Of a stretch of DNA of 61,055 bases, positions 8,929-17,127 are shown in pieces. How positions within the stretch are numbered: position 1 is the stretch's first letter; every line of letters begins with the position of its first letter. The position numbers and the translations under genes are program-made. The notes below the pieces were generated by a model that made no database searches, was not told the origin of the DNA, and was given only the letters and a program-made list of their open reading frames with translations. The stretch comes from an uncultured Bacteroidaceae bacterium. Lineage in GTDB: Bacteria > Bacteroidota > Bacteroidia > Bacteroidales > Bacteroidaceae. The stretch lies in the NCBI GenBank assembly GCA_905235285.1, contig CAJOLI010000002.1, positions 1 through 61,055 of the forward strand, written 5' to 3'.

Positions 8929-10151
8929 TGACGAATAACGAATGGCTTAATGTTAGATGACAATATTTCAAGGCACATACGGCTGTTGTGGTAGGGGCAT
9001 TTCCAAAAGCCAGCGTGGTCGTCGTCGAGGTTTATCGTGCCGTCGGACCTCACGCTCCAATACCACTCGCCATGCTCGCGGTCGATGAGGTGATCCTTAA
9101 TGTACCGCCAGACGCCCAACGCTTTGTCAAGCGCCGCATCATCACCAAAATGCAGGTAGATGTTAAGGAAGCCCACTACAGCCTCAGCCTGCACCCACCA
9201 TTCGCGGTCGGCATCGCCACTATCATGAATCATCGAGCCATCAGCCTGCAGTCCCTTCTCGCTTGCGCGGGCTACCTCTCGGACGATAGGCTCTACCTTA
9301 TTATATAACAGGTCCTCGTCGCCCAGCACCAGCGCCGCCTCGTGCAGTAGCCAAGAACACTCGATGTCGTGGCCGTAGCTCTCAGCAGTGCTCATGCGGC
9401 GCCAATCCATGTCGAAGAAGAGGTCCAAGTGATACGTTTCAGGGTCCAGAATCTTGTCTGTGAAAATGTCTATTAGCCTCCTGCAGCTCTCTGTCACCCG
9501 CGAGCACTCCACTCCAGCCTCGCGCAGCGCTCTCAGTAGGTTGGTATACGGTTCAATTATGTGCAGGTGCGTATTCTGGCTCTTGGGGTAGTTCTCGTCC
9601 TTTGCCGAGAGGCGCATATCGGCTATGGGGCGCCAGTCGCGCGTACAAGCTTCTATATATCCGCCGTTTTTCACATCCCAGGCGTGCAGTTCTATGACGT
9701 CATAGAGCTGCAGCGCCGTCTCCAAGGCTGCGGCATCGCCCGTGGCACGGGCATACTCCGCGAAACCGTAGATTATGAAGCCAATGGCATAGAACTGCTT
9801 CTTCGTGTCCATAGGACGGCCGTCGGCCGTGACACTCCAGTAAACTCCGCCATATTCACGGTCGAGGAAGTAGCTGAGAATATAGTCCTTCGTGCGGGTG
9901 GCAGCCTCGAGGTAGCCCTTGCCGCCCAACACGCGGTAGGCTGCAGAGAACGCCCACAGCAGACGACCGGACAAGACGGCACCGCGGGGTGCTACGGGCA
10001 CAATCTCATAGTGCCCCGTCATACGCCCGTACCACCCACCGCGCTTGTGGTCCTGCATCCTGTCTAACCAGAACGGCAGTATGTTCTGCGTCAGACACTC
10101 GGCGACTTCGGCCTTCAGCATCTGAAGTGCTTTTTCGTTGTTTCCTTTCAT
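8925..10151 (-). CDS. Cellobiose/mannobiose 2-epimerase (AGE family)
   Basis: 408 aa from the ATG at 10151; a TTG four codons upstream is possible but less likely. The (alpha/alpha)6-barrel family motifs are present: GGWYGRM near the N-terminus, FYAIGFIIYGFAEYA, ESYGHDIECSWLL and the late histidine motif CPYHNSRMCLEI. The family converts cellobiose or mannobiose to Glc-Man or Man-Glc, or interconverts GlcNAc and ManNAc. Three GH26 mannanases nearby favour mannobiose 2-epimerase; in the known Bacteroides pathway a mannosylglucose phosphorylase follows, but none is present in this window. No signal peptide, so cytoplasmic. Confidence 0.88.
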   Translation of the reverse strand: MKGNNEKALQMLKAEVAECLTQNILPFWLDRMQDHKRGGWYGRMTGHYEIVPVAPRGAVLSGRLLWAFSAAYRVLGGKGYLEAATRTKDYILSYFLDREYGGVYWSVTADGRPMDTKKQFYAIGFIIYGFAEYARATGDAAALETALQLYDVIELHAWDVKNGGYIEACTRDWRPIADMRLSAKDENYPKSQNTHLHIIEPYTNLLRALREAGVECSRVTESCRRLIDIFTDKILDPETYHLDLFFDMDWRRMSTAESYGHDIECSWLLHEAALVLGDEDLLYNKVEPIVREVARASEKGLQADGSMIHDSGDADREWWVQAEAVVGFLNIYLHFGDDAALDKALGVWRYIKDHLIDREHGEWYWSVRSDGTINLDDDHAGFWKCPYHNSRMCLEILSSNIKPFVIRQ

Positions 10152-10207
10152 GTTCTCAAGCAAAAATGATACTTAAGTCTTAGGATTTTAATCTTAAGTT
10201 TCAGCTA

Positions 10208-10215
10208 CAAAGCTA
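10208..10215 (-). promoter_or_regulatory. -7 promoter box (TAGCTTTG) of the epimerase-araC operon
   Basis: TAGCTTTG on the minus strand, 56 bp before the epimerase ATG. It matches TAnnTTTG; the -33 region (GTTTA) is weak. Confidence 0.5.
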
Positions 10216-10256
10216 CACCTTTTTCTTTAAACGAAACCACTCAATTGCAAGAAATC

Positions 10257-10301
10257 GCCTCTGAACGTCTAAATTTTAGACGTTTTATTAATAACAGAGG
10301 C
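10257..10301. other. Nested stem-loop between cbiB and the epimerase
   Basis: An outer stem GCCTCTG (10257-10263) with CAGAGGC (10295-10301) encloses an inner near-perfect palindrome AACGTCTAAA/TTTAGACGTT (10264-10284). It lies just past the cbiB stop on the minus strand and may end that transcript, although the following T-run is short. Confidence 0.4.
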
Positions 10302-10321
10302 GGAAAATCAGGAAGAGGAAA

Positions 10322-11326
10322 TCATAAAGGACTGAAACAGACGACGAGAGCCGCAATGGTTACCATAGCTGTTTCAACGTAGCGATTGACGCGAACAGCC
10401 GTTATCATATCTGCCGTCGAGAGCAGACGGTCGGTCTTACCGATGAAGGGTTTGTCAAAGAGTTGGCCGAAATAGTAGTGGGACCCGCCGAAACGACAGT
10501 CGAGGATGCCGGCGAGGGCGGCTTCGGGATAACCACTATTGGGGCTGGCATGGCAGCGCCCGTAGCGGGCAATAAATCGTAAGAGCGATAAACGCCTCTC
10601 CCGCCTGCCTCTTGAAGCACTGTTGTCCGCTCCCTCGTGCAGGGCTGCACGAGAGATTCGTGCAAAGGGAGAAGCGGCGGCCATCAGCAACGCCGTCAGG
10701 CGCGCAGGGATGTAGTTGGCAACATCGTCGATATGCGCAGCCCAACAGCCAAAGTCGCGAAAGCGCTCGGTGCGGTAGCCTATCATGGAATCGAGGGTGT
10801 TGACCATCTTGTAGGCTAACATACCCGGGGCACCAAGCAGTGTGAACCAGAGAATGGGCGCCACGACGCCGTCGCTGAGATTCTCTGCCAGCGTCTCAAG
10901 GGCGGCCGTGCGCACTTCTTGGGCTGAAAGCCCACACGTGTCGCGTCCCACGATACGTGCCACCTGCCGACGGCCCTCATCTAACGAACGGTCGAGAGCC
11001 AGGAAGACGGCTCGCACTTCACGGATGAGCGTGGTGCCGGCAAGGCAGTAGAAGACGACGAGCGCGTTCCACGCGACGAATAGGAAGACGTGAACCTTAA
11101 GAAACAGATTGCCCAGAAGCACTGCTGAGAGGAATACTGCAAAGATAAGGCCGATGGCCATGACGGCACCCTTCAGTTTACGATGCACGCCTTGGTTGAA
11201 GCTACGCTCGCAGGCGGCGATAGCCCTGCCGAACAACACGATGGGATGCGGCAGACGTGCGGGGTCGCCCAGGCAGAGGTCGAGCAGCCAACCAAGCAAC
11301 AAAGCTATGAGCAGTTCGTAATGCAT
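10322..11326 (-). CDS. cbiB: Adenosylcobinamide-phosphate synthase (CbiB/CobD)
   Basis: 334 aa integral membrane protein with hydrophobic helices at about 5-20, 52-75 and 78-100 and at the C-terminus. It has the family motifs LGDPARLPHPIVLFG, ENLSDGVVAPILW, AYKMVNTLDSMIGY and HASPNSGYPEAALAGIL. The enzyme joins adenosylcobyric acid to aminopropanol (phosphate) in late B12 synthesis. It starts 20 bp after the CobC-like/CobQ fusion, whose products it uses. Residues about 219-235 (HEGADNSASRGRRERR) look like an extra loop before the conserved SLLRFIARYGR segment, and the DNA there is a strong palindrome. Confidence 0.93.
   Translation of the reverse strand: MHYELLIALLLGWLLDLCLGDPARLPHPIVLFGRAIAACERSFNQGVHRKLKGAVMAIGLIFAVFLSAVLLGNLFLKVHVFLFVAWNALVVFYCLAGTTLIREVRAVFLALDRSLDEGRRQVARIVGRDTCGLSAQEVRTAALETLAENLSDGVVAPILWFTLLGAPGMLAYKMVNTLDSMIGYRTERFRDFGCWAAHIDDVANYIPARLTALLMAAASPFARISRAALHEGADNSASRGRRERRLSLLRFIARYGRCHASPNSGYPEAALAGILDCRFGGSHYYFGQLFDKPFIGKTDRLLSTADMITAVRVNRYVETAMVTIAALVVCFSPL
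10630..10671. repeat. GC-rich palindrome inside cbiB
   Basis: CTCGTGCA (10634-10641), four-base loop, TGCACGAG (10646-10653) is a perfect 8-bp stem. An outer CTCCCT/AGGGAG pair (10630 and 10666) surrounds it. The plus-strand stretch CCGCTCCCTC plus GTGCA also appears, in the coding strand, in the uvrA element at 31635-31660, so the two seem related. The reading frame is preserved. Confidence 0.5.
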
Positions 11327-11346
11327 AATCCTCCGGGCTTGAATTT

Positions 11347-14028
11347 TCAGTTTTCTTTGCGTTCACCTCCATTGGGGGATAGCTGAGGGGCTCGCTCTAT
11401 TATACTGTACAGCTTATCCATATCTATGTGCTTGCGGACGTGGGCGGCCAAACGGTCATACTGCTTCTCCTTGAAAGCGGCGTAGTCGAAAGGTTCCGAG
11501 TCTGCCGAGAGGCGGTCTGCAAAAGGTGCCAACAGAGATTCTACGACCATGGCGTTGTCAAGGATGCCGTGGAGGTATGTGCCCCAGAGGCGGTCACTGA
11601 CGCGGTAGCCGTCCACGCGGCCATCACTGAGAATGGCCAGGGGAGAAACGGGCGCATCACCGAAGGGGCGCGTCTGGCCCATGTGTATCTCGTAGGCATG
11701 GCCACTTGCTCCGCCGGACAAACCGGCGGAAACAGGACCCAAGGCCGCTGAGGGGGCAGATGCAGCATAGGGCTCTGAGTCTTGAGCTGGAGACAAATCG
11801 ACGGAAACGGGGCTCGAGGCCGCTGAGTGGACGAAAGTGAAGGACACTTGGCGCGTGACCTTCTCGCCACTCATGGTCGTCGTCGTTGGCAGCAGGCCGA
11901 GACCGGGGAGGCGATCGATGTCGCCCTCGACGTGTTCGGGATCGCAAACATCGACACCCATCATCTGAAAACCGCCACAAATGCCAATGACAGTCTTACC
12001 CTGGCGATGCGCTCGTTGGATGGCTTGTGCACAGCCGTTGCGGCGCAATTCATAAAGGTCGTCAAGCGTAGACTTAGAACCTGGAAGGATAATGATGTCG
12101 GCCTTCGAGATCTCGTCTACGTTGTTGGTATAATATATATGTACGCGTGTATCCTGTTCCAAAGAATCGAAGTCGGTGAAGTTAGAAAGGTGGCGCAACA
12201 TTATCACTGCGATGTTCACGCGCCCTCGCTGCGCCTGCATTGACTTACCTGCCAGCGACACGCTGTCCTCCTCTTCGATGTGAATGTCCCCGAAATAAGG
12301 GATGACACCGAGAACGGGAACGCCACAGAGTTCCTCTATCATTCGGCGCCCATCGTCGAAGAGACGCAAATCGCCACGGAACTTATTGATAATGATGCCT
12401 CTGATACGGGCTCTGTCGGCGGGCGTCTGGAGGGCGATGCTGCCATAGACCGATGCGAAGACGCCGCCTCGGTCTATGTCGGCCACGAGGATAACGGCGG
12501 CATCAGCATAGCAAGCCATGGGCATATTCACGAGGTCCGTCTCGCGCAGATTAAGCTCTGAGATGCTGCCTGCACCCTCCATTACGATGGGATTGTAGCG
12601 CGCTGCCAGACGGTCGAAAGCATCGCAGACCTCCTTGCGGAAGTCTATCCCCTCGATGTCTCCACCGCTTCGTTTCCAGTAGTCGTACGCGCTCTTGCTG
12701 CCTATGGGCCGTCCGTGCAACACGACCTGCGAGGTATGGTCGCTCTGAGGCTTCAGCAGCAGAGGGTTCATGTCGGTGTGGCAGGGGACACCGGCCGCCT
12801 CTGCCTGAACGGCCTGCGCGCGCCCTATCTCCAACCCCTCAGGCGTGGCGTAGGAGTTCAAGGCCATGTTCTGCGCCTTGAATGGAGCAGGATGATAGCC
12901 GTCTTGCAGTAAGATGCGACAGAGGGCTGTTGCCAGCACGCTCTTGCCCACATCGCTGCCCGTGCCTGCGAGCATAATAGCCCTACTCCCAACGGATGTG
13001 GAGGGCGCTAAGGGAGTACCATCCCTCTGTTTTCTCCCCTCTTCAACTGGAGAGGAGGCAGTGGTGAGGCTGTTTATAAGTAAGTCATTCTCCTCTCTCG
13101 TTTGTGCCGCCACGCGGAAGTGATAGGGCGTGAGACCTTCGAAATTAGAAGCATCACGGATAAGGATACCATAGTCAGCAGCAAGTCGCTCTTTCAGTTC
13201 TGCGGCCGTCTGGCCTCGACGCACATCAAGACGGCAAAGCATGAAGTTGGTATGAGTAGGTTCGACGCTGATACCATCAATGGCATTTAGGGCTTCACGT
13301 AAGCGTTGTGCCTCAGCCAGATAATGTTCCATGTCGGGAAGCAAGCGGACACCGTTCTTTATCAACCACTTGGACGCCTCTATGGCCAAGGCGTTTACTG
13401 ACCAAGGACGCAGGCGGCAACGCATATTGGCAATCAGCGTCGGAGCGCCAACGACGAAGCCTATGCGCAAGCCAGGGATGCAATACGACTTGGTAAGCGA
13501 ATGCAGTTGCAGGATGTTGCCTACCATGACAGCCTCGGCGGGCGAGAGCAGAGGCTCGAGCGTGTAGTCCTCATAGGCCTGATCAAGAATGAGAATACGG
13601 CTTTCTCCGGCCAGGCTCAAGACCTCTTCCTTGTTAAGCACAGAACCCGTTGGGTTGTTAGGATTGCATAACCAGGTCAACCCACCAGTGCCTTCAACCA
13701 TACCCAACGATTTGCAGGCATCGGCATATTCGCTGAACGTAGGTTGGCAGACACGGAAGGTATAAGTGCGCCAGGACTCTGCTATTAAGTAGATGGCCTC
13801 GGTGGCTCCGCTGGTGACGAGGATGCAGTCCTCCCCCACCCCACAGTTGCTGGCTATCAAGCGCTCCAACGTTCTCGGCTCTGGTTCAGGATAGTTGCCG
13901 ATAGCATCAAGACGTGAGGACAAAAAAGCCTTAAGCCCGCTGAGGTCAGCATGGCTGAAGATATTGCTACTGAAATTGTGACGAATGCCGCTGTAGCGAT
14001 AGGCATCGTCGCCGTGACCGTGTAACAT
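11347..14028 (-). CDS. cobQ: Fusion of CobC/CobD-like PLP enzyme with cobyric acid synthase (CobQ/CbiP)
   Basis: 893 aa from the ATG at 14028, chosen because a promoter box lies 16 bp upstream; the frame stays open 46 codons further, to 14166. Residues about 1-320 are a class-I aminotransferase fold like L-threonine-O-3-phosphate decarboxylase (LHGHGDDAYRYSG, CNPNNPTGS, PLP lysine in LHSLTKSYCIPGLR). Residues about 346-893 are cobyric acid synthase (AGTGSDVGKSVLATALCR, DIDRGGVFAS, amidotransferase GICGGFQMMG, EIHMGQT, GTYLHGILDN). It would make aminopropanol phosphate and amidate cobyrinate. The linker and a loop at about 731-776 contain repeat-like inserts. The fusion is clean, with no frameshift. 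Confidence 0.93.
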   Translation of the reverse strand: MLHGHGDDAYRYSGIRHNFSSNIFSHADLSGLKAFLSSRLDAIGNYPEPEPRTLERLIASNCGVGEDCILVTSGATEAIYLIAESWRTYTFRVCQPTFSEYADACKSLGMVEGTGGLTWLCNPNNPTGSVLNKEEVLSLAGESRILILDQAYEDYTLEPLLSPAEAVMVGNILQLHSLTKSYCIPGLRIGFVVGAPTLIANMRCRLRPWSVNALAIEASKWLIKNGVRLLPDMEHYLAEAQRLREALNAIDGISVEPTHTNFMLCRLDVRRGQTAAELKERLAADYGILIRDASNFEGLTPYHFRVAAQTREENDLLINSLTTASSPVEEGRKQRDGTPLAPSTSVGSRAIMLAGTGSDVGKSVLATALCRILLQDGYHPAPFKAQNMALNSYATPEGLEIGRAQAVQAEAAGVPCHTDMNPLLLKPQSDHTSQVVLHGRPIGSKSAYDYWKRSGGDIEGIDFRKEVCDAFDRLAARYNPIVMEGAGSISELNLRETDLVNMPMACYADAAVILVADIDRGGVFASVYGSIALQTPADRARIRGIIINKFRGDLRLFDDGRRMIEELCGVPVLGVIPYFGDIHIEEEDSVSLAGKSMQAQRGRVNIAVIMLRHLSNFTDFDSLEQDTRVHIYYTNNVDEISKADIIILPGSKSTLDDLYELRRNGCAQAIQRAHRQGKTVIGICGGFQMMGVDVCDPEHVEGDIDRLPGLGLLPTTTTMSGEKVTRQVSFTFVHSAASSPVSVDLSPAQDSEPYAASAPSAALGPVSAGLSGGASGHAYEIHMGQTRPFGDAPVSPLAILSDGRVDGYRVSDRLWGTYLHGILDNAMVVESLLAPFADRLSADSEPFDYAAFKEKQYDRLAAHVRKHIDMDKLYSIIERAPQLSPNGGERKEN
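11711..11827. repeat. In-frame tandem duplication with palindrome inside cobQ
   Basis: Two 35-bp copies (11718-11752 and 11793-11827) match at 29 of 35 positions and are spaced exactly 75 bp (25 codons). The first copy carries the perfect palindrome CCGCCGG-ACAAA-CCGGCGG (11711-11729). They encode the low-complexity insert with SAASSPVS and SAALGPVS just before the conserved CobQ motif EIHMG, a place where the family normally has a short loop. Confidence 0.6.
13034..13058. repeat. CCTCT/AGAGG stem-loop in the CobC-CobQ linker
   Basis: CTCCCCTCT, loop TCAACTGG, AGAGGAGG, followed by GTGGTGAGG. It falls in the linker between the two enzyme domains and resembles the elements in uvrA and before nagB-lmbE. 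Confidence 0.4.
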
Positions 14029-14044
14029 AAGCGTTTTGCGGCCA

Positions 14045-14052
14045 CAAAGATA
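14045..14052 (-). promoter_or_regulatory. -7 promoter box (TATCTTTG) of the cobalamin pair
   Basis: TATCTTTG on the minus strand, ending 16 bp before the ATG at 14028. It fixes the start of the fusion gene and implies a leader of only about 10 nt. I see no cobalamin riboswitch. Confidence 0.6.
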
Positions 14053-14064
14053 AGCATAAATAAT

Positions 14065-14140
14065 AATTCGCCCCTCATCATTTGCAAACATTTTTTGTAG
14101 GATTCTCAAAAGTTCCTTTGCAAATGTTGAAGGGCGAATC
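14065..14140. repeat. Long inverted repeat upstream of the cobalamin promoter
   Basis: Arms of 24 bp at 14065-14088 and 14117-14140 match at 21 of 24 positions (both contain ATTCGCCC and CATTTGCAAA) around a 28-bp loop. It sits between the P-ATPase stop (14284) and the promoter at 14045. It could end transcripts coming from the ATPase gene, be an operator, or be a small mobile repeat. Confidence 0.6.
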
Positions 14141-14283
14141 ATATTCAGCGTCGGAGAGGTGTTCAACCTGTGCTACGCTTAATGCCATTTTACAGACAGA
14201 GCCAAACGTAAAGACATAAGAGCCGGATGCCAAAGGGTAAGAGCACAGACGCTCAGCGCATAAAGGAATGCGTGTCTGGTCGT

Positions 14284-16986
14284 TCAGTGACGCTTGCGCA
14301 GGACTTCACCCACAAGCATCACAGGCGCCGTGCCGAGTATGATGAAGAGCCAGGTGGTGAAGTCAAGAGGCACAACATTAAACATCCTTCCTCCGAGCCC
14401 TACAATCAGCAACTGCCCAAAGAAGATGACAGCGACAATAGCGAGGAACTCACGACAGCCACGGAGGTCAAAGGCGCTGTGACGGGTTAGGAAAGCACGG
14501 GCGTTGAACAGATTCCAGAATTGCAACATCACGAAGGTTGTGAAGAAGAAGCTCAACTCATAGGGGCTCAGGTGACTGTGTCTGACGTGGTTGTTTACAC
14601 CTTGCAACAAGCTTATGAGGCTGCCTACGGAATCCACCTCGGCATGCTCGAACAGCCATAGAAGGCCTGTCATGAAAAGAAAGAAAAGGCCACCGATGCC
14701 CATGATGAAGCGCCACATAGGTCGTGAGATGATGAACTTCCTACGGTCGCGAGGCCGCTCGCGCATGACAGCCGACGTAGGCGGCAGCGAGGCAAGTGCC
14801 ATGGCGGCAAAAGTGTCCATGATGAGGTTAACCCACAGCATCTGCGTCACGGTAAGTGGAGCATCGGTGCCCATGAAAGCGCCGGCAAGCACCGTGAGGC
14901 AGGCACATACATTGACGGTCATCTGGAAAAGGATGAAACGCTGAATATTTCTATAAAGCGAACGCCCCCACAGCACGGCGCGCCCTATACTGGAAAAGGA
15001 GTTGTCGAGGATGGTGATGTCTGATGCCTCTTTGGCTACGGCAGTACCATCGCCCATCGAAAGTCCTACGTGAGCGGCCTTGAGGGCTGGAGCATCGTTG
15101 GTGCCGTCGCCCGTAACAGCCACCACCTCCCCCAGCGCCTGCAAAGTTCCTACAAGCCGTTGCTTTTCAGCGGGTCTGGCGCGGGCTATAATGGCGATGT
15201 CCTTGGCACAGGCCTGCAGCTGCTCATCGGTCATGGCTGACACCTCAGGGCCTGTGAGGATGAGGTGACGACCTTGAGCTGAGTCTGGGGGCACTGTTGC
15301 TGTCTCAAATGCGTTACGGCCTTCAAGCAAGCCTATTTGCCGGGCTATCTCTGCGGCCGTCGCTGCCGTGTCGCCGGTGACAATCTTCACGTCGATGCTG
15401 GCTTGTCTGCATTCAGCTATGGCAGCAGGTACGTCCGCTCGTACGGGGTCGGCAATAGCTACCAACGCATCAGCAACGGGACGTCCGCTCTTCTCCGCGT
15501 GAGCCAGAGCCAGGGTCCGCAGGCCACGCTGCTGCCATTCGCCCAAATATTCGGGAACGTCGGTCTGACACATCCCAAAGACGATCTCTGGTGCTCCTTT
15601 AATATATAATGTATCATGCACGCGCGTAGCCATGTATTTGCGTTCGGTAGAGAAAGGTATTTCTTCGATGAACGGAGCCTCAGCACGCACATTACGATAG
15701 TCTACGCCCTGCTCACGCAGCCATAGCAGCAAGGCTCCCTCGGTGGGGTTACCAATGACGCTGGCTCCGTCGAGCGCAGCAGTGCTGTTGACGGCTATAT
15801 TTGTTATGACGGCCGACTGATGTTCATTGCCTTCAGCAAAGCGGATCTCAGACACGCGCATCTGGTTCTGCGTGAGCGTGCCTGTCTTGTCAGTGCAGAT
15901 GACGGTGGCTGCGCCCATTGTCTCGCAGGCGTGCATGCGGCGTACGAGATTGTTGGTTCTGAGCATACGACGCATAGAATAAGCCAACGAGAGCGTCACG
16001 GTCATAGGCAAGCCCTCAGGCACGGCGACGACGATGAGAGTCACGGCCAGCATCAGCGACTGCAGGATATAGGTGAGGAATTCAAAGTTGAATATGGTTG
16101 AATGTGCACCGTCTATAGTTTCTTGCCCATTCGTAATGACCCACATAACGATGCGCCCTATGACTACTCCAGCGGCGATAGCGTAGCTGGCGCGAGAAAT
16201 GAAGAGCCCCAGGCGGTCAAGTTGTTCGTTCAGCGGTGTGCGTACCGACGAGTCAATCTGCACTTCGGTGAAAACGTGTCCGGCCTCGGTGGCGTCGCCG
16301 ACGGCGGTCACGCGCATAAGGCCATGGCCCTCAAGGAGTTTAGTCCCGCGAAGCACGAAGTCAGTCGGGTAAGTGGCGTCAGCATCCATCTCATCTGCAA
16401 GGGTCGACTTGCGGCAAACAGGCTCACCTGTCAGTGACGACTCATCGACCTGCATCTGTGTAGCCTTAATCAATTGGCCGTCGGCAGGAATTTCATCGCC
16501 GACAGACAGCATTACGATGTCACCCACGACGACCTCGGAGCGCTCTATTTCTGTCTCGCGTCCGTCGCGGATGACGCGCACCGATTCGTGGTCGTTATAC
16601 TGGTTTAGCAATGCAAACTCGCTGTCGGCTTTCTGCTCAAACCAGAAAGCCATTCCCGTGGCCAAGGCAATGGCGATGATGATGCCTACGGGCTCGAAAA
16701 AGACTGTGACATCGGCATGCAGGCCGACATACTCATAAACGGAAATGGCGATGCTAAGCAGAGCTGCAACAATGAGTATGACGATGAGAGGGTCAGCAAA
16801 CTTGACCGCCAGCTTGCGCCACCAAGGTGTGCGCTCGCGCAAGGTGAGCACATTGCTGCCATGCTCCACACGCGAAGCCGCCACTTCTGCCACCGTCAAG
16901 CCCTGCAACCTACTGTGGTCGCTGAGTAAGCTATCCGTGCGTACTGCTGCCGGTCGTTGGTTTTCGAGAGGGCTTTGTTGTTCCAT
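14284..16986 (-). CDS. Calcium-type P-type ATPase
   Basis: 900 aa from the ATG at 16986, where a full promoter lies immediately upstream; a longer frame to 17058 would run through that promoter. It has the type IIB layout: two N-terminal helices, actuator motif SSLTGEPV, the M4 motif VAVPEGLPM, phosphorylation motif DKTGTLTQNQM (Asp366), hinge GDGTNDAPALKAAH, and six C-terminal helices with LWVNLIMDTFAAMALA. The family exports Ca2+ from the cytoplasm using ATP. PEGL in M4 fits Ca2+ over Na+/K+ exchange. It stands alone on the minus strand, divergent from the S9 peptidase gene. Confidence 0.92.
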   Translation of the reverse strand: MEQQSPLENQRPAAVRTDSLLSDHSRLQGLTVAEVAASRVEHGSNVLTLRERTPWWRKLAVKFADPLIVILIVAALLSIAISVYEYVGLHADVTVFFEPVGIIIAIALATGMAFWFEQKADSEFALLNQYNDHESVRVIRDGRETEIERSEVVVGDIVMLSVGDEIPADGQLIKATQMQVDESSLTGEPVCRKSTLADEMDADATYPTDFVLRGTKLLEGHGLMRVTAVGDATEAGHVFTEVQIDSSVRTPLNEQLDRLGLFISRASYAIAAGVVIGRIVMWVITNGQETIDGAHSTIFNFEFLTYILQSLMLAVTLIVVAVPEGLPMTVTLSLAYSMRRMLRTNNLVRRMHACETMGAATVICTDKTGTLTQNQMRVSEIRFAEGNEHQSAVITNIAVNSTAALDGASVIGNPTEGALLLWLREQGVDYRNVRAEAPFIEEIPFSTERKYMATRVHDTLYIKGAPEIVFGMCQTDVPEYLGEWQQRGLRTLALAHAEKSGRPVADALVAIADPVRADVPAAIAECRQASIDVKIVTGDTAATAAEIARQIGLLEGRNAFETATVPPDSAQGRHLILTGPEVSAMTDEQLQACAKDIAIIARARPAEKQRLVGTLQALGEVVAVTGDGTNDAPALKAAHVGLSMGDGTAVAKEASDITILDNSFSSIGRAVLWGRSLYRNIQRFILFQMTVNVCACLTVLAGAFMGTDAPLTVTQMLWVNLIMDTFAAMALASLPPTSAVMRERPRDRRKFIISRPMWRFIMGIGGLFFLFMTGLLWLFEHAEVDSVGSLISLLQGVNNHVRHSHLSPYELSFFFTTFVMLQFWNLFNARAFLTRHSAFDLRGCREFLAIVAVIFFGQLLIVGLGGRMFNVVPLDFTTWLFIILGTAPVMLVGEVLRKRH

Positions 16987-16994
16987 TTTCAAGG

Positions 16995-17025
16995 CAAAAA
17001 TAGGGCTTTTTGACATTTGAACAAA
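16995..17025 (-). promoter_or_regulatory. Full -33/-7 promoter of the P-ATPase
   Basis: On the minus strand TTTG (17025-17022), 19 bp, then TATTTTTG (17002-16995), then the ATG only 8 bp later. Both boxes match consensus. The expected start of transcription is within 0-3 nt of the start codon. Confidence 0.65.
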
Positions 17026-17065
17026 ATAAAATAAGCGGAAAAGATGGCGGGCACGCATTTTTTAT

Positions 17066-17073
17066 TACCTTTG
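17066..17073 (+). promoter_or_regulatory. -7 promoter box (TACCTTTG) of the S9 peptidase
   Basis: TACCTTTG, 54 bp before the ATG at 17128; no clear -33 box. Confidence 0.5.
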
Positions 17074-17127
17074 CGGCAGAAACAAAACTTTTCTTGATTT
17101 AAGGACCATAGGCACGCACTTCCGACA

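Noticed and set aside
14029..14283. Cobalamin riboswitch upstream of the cobalamin pair
   Set aside because: None of the conserved B12-box segments is present; only an inverted repeat and a promoter are seen.
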